The notes under the pieces were generated by a model that made no database searches, was not told the origin of the DNA, and was given only the letters and a program-made list of their open reading frames with translations. Position numbers and translations under genes: made by a program. From Anoplolepis gracilipes (Eukaryota; Arthropoda; Insecta; Hymenoptera; Formicidae), in NCBI RefSeq assembly GCF_047496725.1, contig NC_132970.1:21292001-21356000 (forward strand): 64,000 bases of DNA, in the 5' to 3' direction. The first letter of the stretch is position 1. Each line of letters starts with the position of its first letter. This document shows, piece after piece, positions 1-13,700 of the stretch.

Positions 1-1283
1 TTATTATTTTTTTACGCTTAATTTTTTACATGTAGATAATCGAAAAGCATGTACCCTGCTAGTACATATTTATTGGATATATATTTATATAATTACATTT
101 ATAATTGAAGTATTAGCATTCTGTATTAGATACAACAGATTTAGAATAGAATTTTCAAAATCCGAAGAGACGAAAGAATTCCAAAATCCGAGCATGTTAT
201 AAAACATAATAATCATTATATTTTATAAATATTAAAAATATATTAAAATTATAAAAAGAATTAATATTTTATGATTATTTGCCATGTAGGATAGTATTCA
301 CATGTTCTCCGACCTTTTATTTTCTTTACCGTTGTCCTACCTAATTAATGACGAATTAATGTCTTCTCCATTATGGAATAACAAATATGATCCATTGTTA
401 AAAATATTAATCACGACGACTTAATTGCGTCAAGCGATAAAAATGAATTTTATTAATTATATTAATTAAAGAAAATAAAGGTTATAACCGACATCAATTC
501 GTCTTTGAGATCCTGAATATCAGTATACTGTTAATATCTTCGCTTGTGTGTAATACATGTTTGTCTCACCTTAGTGCTTTTTATTGTTAACACACAATAT
601 GTGTGTGTCATTATATCATATATAAAACATATATGAACTGAAACTTTAATCTAAATTTATTGTTGTGGAAAAATGAGTTACTTTGTGTATTTGTGAATGT
701 TTTTTTTACTTGTTATTTACTTGTTATTTAAGATAATTTTTTTTACAATCACTGAAAATGAAAATTGTATGAATAAATGTATAATAGTTCGAGAAACTTA
801 GATGTTAAAAATATTAAAATAGTTTGTCTGCACCATTTACTATTATATTAGATGATTTTATTATCTGATATAAAATGCATGTGATTATGTCTGAAGCATA
901 CATTGCTTATTGATTGGTTTAAAAATTGTAAACTTTAGTAAAATTTATATATTTTACCAATTGTGTATTTGAAAAATCTTTGATATTGTGTTATAATTAT
1001 ACTTTATCATTATCATTATAATTCCAAATTTCTATATAAAAATCAATATTTGGAGGAAATGAGATTAATTAGTCAAATATGTATAAACCAATATATGAAT
1101 ATCGATTTTATTATTTTGATATTAAGAATAGCAAAGTTAAATGTTGTATATATATGTTTATAAAATTTTCATATACTGGGTGAGATACTCTTTTTACACA
1201 CAAAGTAACAAAATTCACAAAATAAAATTTTACTGTTTTCGATATTTACAAGGATATGTTGATATAAGTAGTGTTCATATTGT
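1..1283. other. gene-free AT-rich DNA, probably intron of the Hrb27C-like gene
   Basis: No exon-like stretch was seen on either strand; all reading frames are broken by frequent stops. The sequence lies upstream of the + strand exon that opens at 1982, so it is probably the intron before that exon (inference). Confidence 0.5.
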
Positions 1284-1447
1284 TTAAGGCTGAATTCACA
1301 TCTTGGCAGAAAAGCAGAAGCCAATCAGAATTTGTATTGGAAATAAGGAAAAGTTTTTCGTTGTATTGCTTATTTCCAATACGAGTTCTGATTGACTTCT
1401 GTTTTTCTGCTTTTTGCTTTTCCGTCAAGGTGTGAATTCAGGCTAAT
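1284..1447. mobile_element. hairpin (MITE-like) inverted-repeat element
   Basis: Two arms of about 70 bases are imperfect reverse complements. The left arm begins GGCTGAATTCACATCTTGGC. The right arm, read on the - strand, begins GCCTGAATTCACACCTTGAC. Both continue through the same GAAAAGCA, then CAGAA, CAATCAGAA and GTATTGGAAATAAG blocks to a short loop near 1350-1370. There is no coding capacity. The left flank reads TTAA and the right flank reads TAAT, so a TA or TTAA target duplication is possible but not settled. Non-autonomous DNA transposon is the best reading; the family is not recognised. Confidence 0.7.
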
Positions 1448-1981
1448 AATAATTTTATTATTTTTTTATTATTATTAAATTTTCTAAAAATTGCATTTAA
1501 TTATAAAGACGGACATCTTTAAATAGATGATTGCTATTGTATTGTTTCAAACAAAAAAATATCAAGAATATTGATATAATTGAATAGTAAAGATATTTTG
1601 TTATTTCTGTATCTTTTAATTGTAATATTGATAGATATAGGAAAATAAGGTAAATATTACACATAGAAAACAAAAAGATATATATATATATATATATTTA
1701 TTTTTATTTTTTTTTAAATTTTATATTAACTATTCTTTTTAATATTAGATTCTTTGATTTTTCAAGATAATAATTTTTAAATAATAGTACAAAAAAGAAT
1801 ATGTATTGTAAATTACAGATTGGAAATAATTAACTGCAGTATTTTCTTAAGCACAATTACGTTTTAATTTACCTTATTTTTTTTATATCTTTTTTTTAGT
1901 CGTTAAGAAATTAGTCCTCTCTTTTTTTAAGCTTTTGATTAGATGAATGTGATGATTTAATGTTACGAACGAATGTTCCAG
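1448..1981. other. intron 3' portion with a TA tract and splice acceptor
   Basis: AT-rich DNA with a short (TA)n run near 1679-1696. It contains pyrimidine-rich stretches at about 1868-1899 and 1916-1928. It ends in TTCCAG at 1976-1981, which serves as the acceptor of the exon that follows. Confidence 0.5.
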
Positions 1982-2208
1982 GTGACATGTACTCACGGCA
2001 GAACACCGGGTCAGGTGCGCCTGGATCCAGCAGCAGTTCGGCTAAGACTCCAGATTACACTGGGTACTCCGCGTATAGTAATTACGCGGACACCACTTAT
2101 CCTCAACGTTCGTATCAAGGAGGAGAAAGCAACCAAGGTGGGTATGCCGCCAGCGCTCCTAAACCCGGTCAGCAAGGCTTTGATTTTAAAGAGTGGCCCA
2201 CCTCATGA
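1982..2208 (+). CDS. Hrb27C: Hrb27C/hrp48-like hnRNP, alternative last coding exon A
   Basis: This exon encodes 75 complete codons after two bases of a split codon, ending in TGA at 2206-2208. The peptide starts (G)DMYSRQNTGSGAPG, continues with a Ser-rich block, then DYTGYSAYSNYAD, TYPQRSYQGG and a Gly/Gln/Ala stretch, and ends FDFKEWPTS. It closely resembles the Gly/Tyr-rich C-terminus of Drosophila Hrb27C (hrp48), which I remember as containing DMYSR followed further on by an AK.S..DY.GY..YSNY-type pattern. Hrb27C is an hnRNP A/B-type protein with two N-terminal RRMs that acts in splicing, mRNA localisation and translational control; the RRM exons are outside the window. The tail is a low-complexity segment likely used for protein-protein contacts. 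GC content and third-position GC are well above the flanks. It has the same intron phase as the exons at 23.7 and 26.7 kb, so they are probably alternatives. The family name rests on recalled similarity, not a search. Confidence 0.75.
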
Positions 2209-2960
2209 CCATTTTAATTGACTTATGGTGGAGAAATGCGCTGAATGGCTTGGCCTTGCTCGTGGGTTATTTCTTACTTCATATTCAAGAAAACCGCAAA
2301 TGTATTTGATCGTGAAATCTGCGCTATGATGTGAGACATTCTTTGTCGTTTTACGTCACTTATCTACTTACTATATATGCGTTAGGAATGTCATTATTTA
2401 GAAAAAGTATCTTGTTTAAGGAATTATGCGCTACATAACATATTTTTGTAGAAACTGTAAATTAGAATTACGATTAGAATGGTAAAGTTCTTGCTGAAAA
2501 AGTTGCTAAAATTCGCAGGCGTAATTGACGATAGAATACCTAAAGAATGTCTCTTGTTCAAGCCAGTATGTCGTTCGCGAGCGGTCGTATTTATAAATAT
2601 CTTTTTTGAAAATATCAAACTGCAAACTTGGAAAACGGAAGCGTCAAGGAATAGAAGGGATGTTTAGGAGTTCTCTTTCCAGATATTGATTTTTTTTATT
2701 GATCGCTCGCGAGAACGGCCCATGATCTTATCGAATAAAAAAAAAAGAAATTCTCTTAAAGTTACATTAAATAAAGTAGAACGAGCACCTCGACAGAATT
2801 AGAATAGACACCCATGATGCAAGCGAAGTTTGTATGACACTAGGATAGAAGGAAGAAAGCGCGATATAGAAGTATATTGTAATAATACGTCTAATATCAG
2901 CAAACTCTCTATAGAAGAGAAAAATAAGTGAATAAAATAAAAAAAAAGCGAGCGTAAAGA
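2209..2960 (+). other. probable 3' UTR of exon A with poly(A) signals
   Basis: Sequence follows directly on the stop codon without a plausible donor. AATAAA hexamers occur at 2770-2775, 2931-2936 and 2936-2941; the last two are followed by an A-rich run and then GC-richer sequence. Any of them could be a cleavage signal. A 62-codon open frame at 2479-2667 has no family resemblance and is read as chance. The true 3' end could lie much further right, because the next 15 kb contains no competing gene. Confidence 0.5.
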
Positions 2961-3769
2961 GTCAGGAATGCTAATCATTTAATCGATATAATGGCATTTA
3001 TTATGGAGGTGAATAAGATCTAAGTTGGAGACTATTTCTTCTCAGGACAGGCATAAATTTCGATGCTTGTTCACCTCCTGATCGTTAGCAAGCACTTCGG
3101 TAACACAAACGATAAGAATAAACGAAAGAAATATTTAAACTATAGTCTCTGATGGAAAGTCAGCGCGATGACTTGCACATTCGAGACACTCGTCCCTCCA
3201 CGATCTTGTATTTATTAAAAAATAGTTGTTATATCGGATATATAATTGAAGAAAAAAAAATAATAACGAGAATAATTAATCAGATAATTAAGTAAGATGA
3301 TCACAGGCTGACCTACGACTGTAGAAAATAGTGTAAAATATCTAGATCATTTTAATATGGTGTTTGTATAATCTATATAAATCTTGACATTCTCTCAGCA
3401 GGATGCGGTTTTTGCGGGCGTCCTTTTTTACTTTTATGTCATATCACTAGTAGTATCTTAAAAATACGTATTTCTTTCTCAGTTCCTTTTTTTCTACTCT
3501 TTCTTGTTTATGACTAATTCCTTAAATTAGTTTAGCGACTGCTTTCCTACTCTTCCAAATAATTTGGAAATAATATCAATGTGCGAAAGGGAAGGGATAA
3601 TAAGAAAAAAAAAAAAACAAACAATCACAAATATTTTTACAAATTGTATTATAAGAACTTAGTGTGGTCGTCGGACTGGCTTCTGTTCGGCCATACCATA
3701 AAGCACGTAAAAACTGGTTTATATTTTACCTCCGATTTATAATAGCTATTATTAGGCACGTTTAAGGCT

Positions 3770-3916
3770 ACGATTATTATTGTTACTATTATATATAATT
3801 AATTATATATTATTACTACTATATATACAAATATTATTATACTCTTATCACTATTGCTATTGCTACTATTACAAGTACTACAACTGCACTATTACTATTA
3901 CACTATTATTATTGTC
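3770..3916. repeat. imperfect ATT/ACT trinucleotide tract
   Basis: About 145 bases dominated by ATT, ACT and GCT triplets with TATA interruptions. A similar imperfect tract occurs near 20700-20807. Confidence 0.7.
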
Positions 3917-4543
3917 GACGATAATTACGAAATATTGTACGATGATGTGCTTATAAGTGTTTAAATTTTAGATGATTAGAACAAGATCATTGATGGATAA
4001 GGTGGAGGGAGGGGTATATTGTAATCGTGTGGCTATATCTCGGTAGGGGACATTGACCTGAAAAGTTTACCTGATTAAATATATGACTTAATTATATTTA
4101 CTCTGTAGGATTTACCATAGATCTAAACGAGGAATATTTCGGAAGAGTGCTCTCGAAATGCTCATGTTTAATTACCGAACGGGTCGCGTTGTGTCTTATT
4201 TTGTCGATGATGGCGAGTATTACGCTAATATATTATTAATATATAATTCACCAAGTAACTAGACTTTTTATTAAATAATTACAAAGACCCTTTATTACAT
4301 ATAAAACTATATAATTAATAGATTACAGTTACAGAGAATCGCAATTTCGTTAAGTATCGCAAATCTGATCTCATATAATGTAATTTATCATTGTCCATGT
4401 GCTTTTTCTTGTTCATCAATATAAATACAACAATGTAAGATTTTATTATTAAGCGCAAGACGATCGACTGTTATTTTTCTTTTTCTTTTTCGTATCTTTT
4501 ATTGTACGTCTCCCATTCATACGTCACATTTTACTTTATTTGG

Positions 4544-4611
<68 letters not shown>
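4544..4611. repeat. (TA)n microsatellite
   Basis: About 68 bases of TA dinucleotides with a single early interruption (ATATAATATA). Confidence 0.9.
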
Positions 4612-4613
<2 letters not shown>

Positions 4614-5336
4614 TGACAATAGTATTGAATATTATACATTCAAAGCTGTAGTATAAGCTAATTTTGTTTATTATGATATTTTTTATATTATCGGTATATC
4701 AATTGATATATCGAGTTCAAATATAAAGTCAATTTGCATTTGATTAGAAATCATGTATAATGTAACTTGTTTTTCATCTGCGAAAAATATATCGCGGAGG
4801 GAAAACCAGTGTTGTAAATCGGATGATGAGAAAAGACGAGCGAAACGTTAACAAACGCGACTCGTGTAAACTTCTGGGATCAACGCAATAACACATTTAA
4901 TTAAACACATAATAAAACTAAAATGCGATTAGAGAGCTCAATCAAACAACCAATTTTACACATTAATTATTATAATAAGACAGAGGAAACACATACAGAT
5001 AACATATACACTTAAAAAACACTTATTCACACGTACAACACTTCTACGCGGATAAAAAAAATAAATTAATTAACTTTTCGACAGCACGTAAAACTATTTT
5101 TTATTTCAAGTCACATAGAAATGCATTACAATTACGACATACTGTCCAAATTTATTCTGATTATATATATATATAAATAGCCGTAGATATAAAAGACATT
5201 ACTATTATTTTTCGCTCTATTTCTTACAAATTATTTACTTAAATTTTTATTTGATTATACTGTAGAGAGAGAATTCGCAATTTAAAAAAAAGATTATGAT
5301 TATTCAGAACCAAAAAAACTTTTAAGTAAATTATAC

Positions 5337-5590
5337 ATTAATTAATATTAATATATAATATTAATATTAATATATAATATTAATATTAATATATAATATT
5401 AATATTAATATATAATATTAATATTAATATATAATATTAATATATAATATTAATATTAATATATAATATTAATATTAATATATAATATTAATATTAATAT
5501 ATAATATTAATATTAATATATAATATTAATATATAATATTACTATTAATATATAATATTAATATTAATATATAATATTATAATATTAATA
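5337..5590. repeat. 19-bp AT-only minisatellite
   Basis: Tandem copies of TTAATATTAATATATAATA (19 bases), roughly thirteen in a row. In some copies one TTAATA step is dropped to give a 13-base unit. One copy near 5541 has a C. The unit is largely self-complementary, so single strands could fold on themselves. Confidence 0.9.
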
Positions 5591-8368
5591 GTATATTATC
5601 GAAACAATAAGAAAATTGATAAAAAAATACATAATTGAAAAATGACGAAACATTTGATTGTCCGAGATAAATAACACGTTTAATCAAACTTGAAAGAGAG
5701 CGGCAAAATAATACGACGTGTTTTATGTCTATAACTGTTTTTTGCAACTTATTTCATAAAGTAATACCAATAAATAACGATGCAAATTAAGAAATAGTAT
5801 ATTAATTATATTATTACTACTAATATATGTATTTCTTACTATTATCTCGATTTTTAATGACTGAAGTTAAAGCAGGAAGCGTGTGCTAGTGATTGCAAAA
5901 CTGAACATCGATCGCTAACGTATAGAACTGAAGTTAAAGTGTGAATTTTAAAGTCTTTAAGTGTACGCGAGGTATTAAAAAAACGCGATTATTACATTTA
6001 ATTTGTACAGAGCACGTAAATATAATCGATGCGTTTGTTGAGGATTGGTATATAAATGAGCTAATTTATTTATAATATTAACGAGTCTCTCAGACGGATA
6101 AAATAAATTTAAATATCTACTAGAGCGCGCAAGGACGGGGAAGGGAAAGAACTATAAAGATTTAATGGTTGCCTTTGGCAGGACTGTGTATATACATACA
6201 TTTTAGACTATTACGATAATACAGTTTTGAAAAATGCGCAGTGGAATTTAATGGAAGACATATATATAAAAAAAAAAAAAAAAAAAAAAACAAAGGCAAG
6301 ATGCTTAGAGCGAGGGGAAATTTGCAAATTTTGTTTTAAGTAAAACGTAGTAAAAAAAAAGTTTCGGAAAATAAGAAAGATATTCCAAATATTGCACAAG
6401 ACGCATTACACTCTCATTAGAAAATTAAATTTAACTCTACTTAGCAATAAAGACAAGACTCTTGTTATTCAATTTATCGTCAAACGCGAATAGCACATCG
6501 ACTGCGATAGTGGGTACCTCAAGATATTTGATTGTTCGCTTGATCAGAAAGGCATGCACGGTGAAAAAACTCGTATCATGATTATGTTTGGATTTTTTTA
6601 CGAATCGGAAATTAAGAGAATGCAAAAAAAGTCGTCTTTAAACTAGAAAGGGCAAGATTCTATTCGAATAATATTGACGATTACTCTAATTGTACAACAG
6701 ATAATATATTTATATTTAACGCAATATTATTAGTATTTTTAAATACGAAGATGACGCATCTAATTAATGTAATAGGTAGCATATATAGAAAAGATATACT
6801 TTGATTCTAGCCGTTGTTACTGTATGCCTCATTCGCGGTTACGCGAACTGTACGGCTTGCTCTCAGGGTTGTTGTTGTTCTCTTTCTTTATTATTGTTTT
6901 TGTGCGAGTTCTTTTTTTCCTCCTTATCTTATGTTCATCTATTCTTATCGAATCGTATATATTTATTTATTTATTTTTTTTTGTCTTTTAAGCAGGCACT
7001 TACACTTTACGTTATTTGCCAAGTATCTCGCCAAGTATCTCGTAAAGAGGTTCAGTATTAAAAAATCTTTTACGCGATGCTTTCCACAGTTTGTTATCTC
7101 TGTTTAAATAGACTGAGGCATCTCTCATTTTTTTTTTCTTTTTTTTAACGTTAAATGTATCTGCAAAGAAAATCAACGTATCCGCTGGAGACTGTTATCC
7201 TGTATACTAATAATGACTTTGAGAAACAAGGAAAGAATATGTCAAATATTGAAATATTGTCATATTTTCTGTTAAAGTTTTCATTAAAAATTGGAAGCTA
7301 GATTATTTTATATGCTCTCTTAGAAAAAGAGTAGATAGATTATAAAATTCATCAAATTGTTTACTTTTTTACGTTTTTGATATGTGTACACGAAAATCAA
7401 TTATCTATACTAGTTTTTGATACAATTTATTATAACTTATAAGCTGATGTGAGTGCATCGCCGATTTTAAGAAACATATTTATAGTTCTTGTCTTTTACG
7501 TTAACATCTCGTTTTGCAAGTCGCGGAAATAAAAAAGTTTACATTTACTTTTCATAAACAAATATGTATGTCTGCCTCTCTGCGTTTTTCATGCATTTCG
7601 TGTTGATTCATTTTTTTTACACGTACGATTAATAGCAAAATATAAAAAGGAAATAAATTAATAAATTATGAATATTACAGCCACTAAGTTAAGTCGTTGT
7701 TTTTTTTTCTATTAACTTAATTAGGTAATGCGTGGATTGATCTTGTTTATTCTATCACTAAATGCATAGTATGCGGGTTAAGTTTTTGCAAGACACGTTA
7801 AGTATTTCGATATTTAAATAAATGTCCTTAAATATATAAATATAATTCCCGGGGACGTCGCGAATTGTCTGTTTTAACGTTAAGCGTATATTTTAGCGTC
7901 CCGCACACTAAAGACTGGTCGTATAATTAAATATTACACTTAACTCTTATTATTCGTATCGTAATCTATTATGAAAAAAACACTTTTTATTGATACACAT
8001 GAGTTTCTCCTGCCGTTTTTAACTATTAGTATATGTCTTACAATTAGTTGGTATCATATAATGATATGTAATCATTGGCTATTGCATTTTTATCAAGCGA
8101 TTATTGACCTTTGAACATCGCGCAGTTCCTCTTCTTTATTATTTATAGTATTTGTATCACAATCTCGGACACAATCGCACCTTTTGAACAGTGAGACCGA
8201 CAGACAGGAAGATGAACTTACTACCAGAGAAATTAACCGTGATAATAAAAGTTCTAATTGAGAAAAAAAAATAACATTCTTAGCAACAAGATTATCAAAT
8301 CTAAAATTTTGTCAAATTATTTCGAGCAATTAATCGGCAAACAATTTGATGTCGCTTTTTTGTAGAGA

Positions 8369-8399
<31 letters not shown>

Positions 8400-8974
8400 C
8401 AAAACTCGACATATGATTCTCCGTCTGAAATTTCGATAGATCAAACTTTTATTAATATCTTTTTTTTTTAGTCACATTTGTAAGATGATATGATCAGATA
8501 ATAAAGAAGAGGTCGCCGGTATATTGTACTCAGGTAGTGTGATAATCGCCCGTGCGTGTTGGGCGCGGTATAAGGCAGTAAAAATAATGATTTCAAACGG
8601 AATTAATATAAGAAATAAATGTGTTACACATACACACACAAGATATTCTAAATTACGTTTATATAGAAGCAGTTAAGGTATTAAATTATAATTACAAAGT
8701 GATTTTCTCCTGTGAGTCTGATAGAGCAAGGTAATCATTGTCTTAAACAGATATAGTAATGCGAAAACACAATGTAGGGATTTAAACAAAAGTGAGTTTC
8801 ATATAAGGAAAATTCTAAAATATATATTTATGTTAAGATTTGCACAGTGAGCGAAAGATATTTCAATGTTACGAAAGAAAGAGGAAAGAGCAAGGAGAAA
8901 AGGATGGATTAGTCGATTAGCGGGATAAAACACACATACAGGTACACATCTATCATACATTATTCTTTTATACC

Positions 8975-9008
<34 letters not shown>

Positions 9009-10452
9009 TACACAAAGAATCCGTAAATACACACAGTACTAAGAAGAAGTGAGTATATCGGGAGAGTGATTAGTGATTTTTGATAAAGACCACGAGTGCA
9101 TTAGTGAATTGGACAAATTAGCTAGAAGATGAAATAATTAAATAAAGTTCTATAAAAAACATGTAATTATTAATTATTTTGATCATCAAATCTCGAAACA
9201 TATGATCGAGAGATTAATGATTCTCAGATACTACTAGATCGTTATTTGAGAGCTGCTAAAAAGGAAAATAATATAAAGTTGAATATTTTTAATTTTTTTG
9301 AACGCGAAGGGAACATCAACGCTACCGTTTACTTCGCTCGAGAATGACCGAAAGGTTATTTCGATTTTAGTGGAATGGAAAATTCCTACAGTCGTTGAGA
9401 TGCTTTAAAATAAATATCTCGCACATGGTACGATGAGAGAATCGATCGATCTACTTTTATCATATTTTAGTGTGAAGTAATAAGGTAATAGACGTAAAGT
9501 TGGTAATGATTGTAACGATAATAAATGAAATTATTAACTGTAATAACATGACCTGTATACTTGTAAACTTTTAGCATTGTATTGGTAAGGTCGTGTGTCC
9601 CCTTACGAGCTATAAACGTGAATAGAATAAAAATAGAGAATAAAAAAAAATGAGAAAAATTTATGGTAGTAAGTTTAGTAGTATCACAACTGTGCCGCAT
9701 TTGGCTCTATTTGCATATGCGATATGCGATTTTTTGGAAAAGAAATGCGATGGGTATCTTATAACGCCCGTCTCGAATATTAAGGATATACTTGTTAAAT
9801 GACATCTTTACGCTCGCGCGCTTTCTATCCGTCTTATTCCCAGTGTCTCGAATTTAATGTCTCTTTGTGTTGAGAGAGGATGTTCGACTTTCCGCTTTGA
9901 CATTGCATCGAAATATTGCTGTTAAATGCGAAAAACTTACAATTAATGTATCTGATTAATAATAAATCAAATTGTTACGAGTAACAATCGATGAATGCAA
10001 AACAGTATGTATGCATAAAAAAATAAGTCTAGAAACATTTTGCACAATAAGGAAAATTTATGCTTGCGATGAATATGCTGCCGAAAAAAAAAAAAAAAAA
10101 TATTCCATCAGTCTATTCCGCTGCAGTATCGGTATCAAAATTATTCTCGACTAACTTGTGCTGCAGACAATACGGTAATAATTATATTTCGCCTTTTGGC
10201 CAACAAAACTTGGCATATCTATAACACAACAGCAAGTATATAAGTATATATAAGTATATAAGTTTTTTTAATAAAGATATTAAACTGATATAAAATTAAA
10301 TTTATTATAAATAAAGTAATATCAAAAATGTTGGATCTCTAGTCGCAATTTTGGACGACACGTTTCAAACGTTGTGCAACCACATTGTCGAGTTTCATTA
10401 TTTATATTTTAAGCTATACAATTAAACTTTACATTAAAATTAAAATTATTAT

Positions 10453-10701
10453 TTAAGGAGAGATCAGTCACTTTGCGGGAGTGGTAAGAAGGGAGAAGAT
10501 GTCTATGCTTAGGTTAGGTGAGATAATTTTTTTTGTGTTAGGTCCATGTATAGATCTTATCTTTAAAATTAAATTTCTCAGACACTAAGTGTCAAACCAC
10601 TTGAAATTTAAACATTCTATTCAGCATTATTCTGTTAATAATGTTTGGCAAAAATTGTGTATGATTCTGACTATTTTGATACAACTGACCAACCTCCTTA
10701 A
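10453..10701. mobile_element. TTAA-flanked MITE-like element (piggyBac-type candidate)
   Basis: TTAA occurs at 10453-10456 and again at 10698-10701. Immediately inside are short inverted ends: GGAGAGATCAGTC on the left, and GGAGGTTGGTCAGTT on the right when read on the - strand. The roughly 240-base interior has no coding capacity. TTAA target duplications are the hallmark of the piggyBac superfamily. The inverted ends are short and imperfect, so this could be coincidence. Confidence 0.45.
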
Positions 10702-13700
10702 ATAGGTTTTATTATTTAAATAAACTTATATATAATAATTATTAAAAACCAAAGAAGACTTATTAAAAAATGAATCTTTTTTTTTTGTTGTTTAAAAAGT
10801 GTTTTTATCTGTTTTTTTTTTCTGATTATTACATTATCGGTTTTTGGCGAATTTATCTTGTTTTTATCTTGTTTTAACAAGAATTGTTGTGTAAAAATAT
10901 TTATGAATTTAGAAAAAGCTTTAAATTTCTCCCTGTAAAAGTTTTTAAAAATATTTTAAAGCTTTTATGTTTAAAATAAAATTTGTATTTAATTATGCTA
11001 AAGGCTTAAAAATAATCGATATATACATATATATAAATATACATATAAGATTCTTATGAGATGTGAAGTCGGACATCCTTTAAACAACACTTAGATGTAC
11101 GTTCCAGGCCAAAGCGCATGGTCTCTGTTTAAATCTTTTTTTTGCATGAAAAAAAAAAAAAAAAAAAAACCAAAACAGCTGCGAACTGAAAAACAGGATA
11201 GGATAAAAAGAGAGGAAGGAAGGATGTAGAAGCTTGAAGAGAGAAAGAGAGAGAGAAAAAGAAAGAGAGAAAGAGAGAGAGAGAAAGAGAGAGAGCGAAC
11301 GAGAGAAAGAGAGAGAGGGAGAGAAAGAGAGTGTGAGGATTAAAAAACACGAAAGATATTTGAGAGCATAATTTTTTTCGCACTTGTATTAATGATAATG
11401 ATTAATGAATGATGAATAATCAACATAGAGATTATGTTGACAAGAACACTATTTACATGCTACGATATATACTCTATCATGTATCTATATATATTCATTA
11501 CGACATATGTGTATGTACACGCACTCGTATGTCAGTTCGTGTAAATGTATACCTTTAAAAATATATGCGTATTTCGGTAGGGGTCATAAGTATTTTTTTA
11601 AAGGTATGTACATTGTATGCACGATTATTTGTGCACGCGTATGTTCGACATATACATATATGTATATCACACACATACACAAACATACACAGGTGCGTAC
11701 ATATATATAATATCTTGATACATACACACAGTCACCACATACCAAATACATACACTATATTTTTCTTTTCGTTTGTTGAAAAGAAGAATAGACGAAATGT
11801 TACTGCTGTTGTCGGAGTAATGTTGGTTGCAAGAATATTTCTCGTCAATCGTTGTAGAAATAAGGTTTAGGCTATTCGACGACGCGTTATACGATCAATA
11901 ATATGGATCGATAATATGCATAAATCGAGACTGATGCTTTCAACTTGCTTAATCGTAGACGATTATCCTTGTTTAATTATGGAGATACAAGATAGGCAGG
12001 TCAGGATGTATTTGAAATTGAGATTTTAGTGACTGTATGCGTAGGATAATATGCATATATAATAGAAGAATAGGCAAATATAGAGAAGGAATTATCGATC
12101 TTTTGTTAGGAAAGTTGGATCCACACATCTGTCGTCTTTTCTATATCTTTACACCATGAATCGCGTCCAAGATATTTCTTGCAACTGAGACTACTGAAGT
12201 TTGAGGTAGAAGGAACGGTGACATAATTATATTTGGAAATAACAATCGATACAATTGCCATTGTCCATTATAAACATTATTTGTTTTGGCATATCTCGTG
12301 ATATTACTTGACACGTCACATTTGCGATCGCGTCACGTAAACCGCGAAAAGAGATAGGTAGATATATATACGTATATATATCTCCCAATCGATCTGTCAG
12401 GGTGTATTTTAAGCAAAACTCGAAAATAAATTCCTTGAGAACCAGTCGGAAAGTCTTAGTAACATGCAGTTAATCCGTTCTCTTAAGTAAGCCAGTCTCT
12501 AAGTCACTTGGGACCCGAAAAGAAACACTTTCTTGTTTAAGTACTAGTTAATTAATTAATAGTAACTCTTAGAGGTATCACAGGGCCGAGTGGGAGTATC
12601 ACGTGTAACACAATATTCGATTCCGTTTGAATGAATAAATAATTAAGTCTGGCACACATGTTTGCTTACGTAACATTGCCAGAACGTATAACAATAGCTC
12701 GATGTAAAGCATACATAAACTAGTTGTAATTCGTAACTTTACTAATTGACGAAAGAACTGACTGCGCGACGAGGGTTTCATATAATTATTGGATTTATAT
12801 TTAATTAGACTTTGGTTATATTATATATATACTATATGAACTTATTCGAGGATAGAGATATAATACGTGTAAATTTTATTCTATGATATATAATCGTCAA
12901 AAATGTGCGATGTAATGCATTTTACAGCTTAATAAGAGAGAGGATAAACGAAAACTTGTGTGAATCAATAGTTCATCTTTCGTATAGAATGTCATGTTAG
13001 ATGGTACGTTCAATCAGTAATTAGATTATGGAAACTTAATTAAGGAACTAATGGCTAATTAAATGACCAATCGTGATTATATGTACGCGAACAAGAGTCC
13101 TATATTATCATACAATGGTTGGCAACTCTTTAAATCTTTAAAACTACTATATCTTTAAAATACTTGTATATTTTCATAATAATGTAATGACGTTCTCTAA
13201 AATAAATTTTATACACATAATATATATTTATTTTGATTTTATTATAAAACATTTTTTCAAATTTGTTTTATTTAATTTTACAGATACACTTTGGAAAAGT
13301 GCCTGATTCAATTTTTTTTTCAGGAATTGTGTTATTCCAAAACTTTGGAATTGCACAACTTTGCAGTTAAACATTTACGGCGAAAGTTGTAACAAAGTTT
13401 TTGTCAGAGAAATAATAAATATCATATATATGTATAAAGGCCTATGCGCAGATGTTGCATAAACAATTTTTTAAATTTAAATCTTCAGATTATTGAAAAT
13501 CATTAATTTTAAATTCCTTAGCGTTCTAAACTTTTCGGGAAACTCAATTATGTGAATAAAATTTTATATTCTTTATGCATGTATTAACATTAATTTCGAC
13601 GTATTGTTCTCGTTTGCATTAACGTTGCATAGACTTTTAAATTAACGAACTATTTGTGATGCAAGTGATGCAAACGTTTATCAAAATATCTTCGTAGTAT

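Larger units (their letters stand above)
2961..10452. other. gene-free DNA with microsatellites; possible long 3' UTR or intron
   Basis: No frame longer than about 100 codons and no recognisable domain on either strand. The composition is AT-rich but mixed. It contains simple repeats listed separately, plus homopolymer A at 6268-6290 (23 bases) and 8371-8399 (29 bases) and a (CA)n tract at 8974-8997. Insect Hrb27C-type genes can have long 3' UTRs, so part of this may be transcribed (inference). Confidence 0.4.

Noticed and set aside
2479..2667. 62-codon + strand frame after the exon A stop
   Set aside because: Lies in the probable 3' UTR; no similarity and weak codon bias.
3660..3720. Possible 5S rRNA-like segment (CGGCCATACCA)
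   Set aside because: Only the short motif matches; the rest of a 5S rRNA sequence and its internal control region are absent.
11129..11383. 84-codon Ser/Leu/Phe-rich - strand frame resembling a membrane protein
   Set aside because: It is the translation of the GA/CT-rich low-complexity tract.
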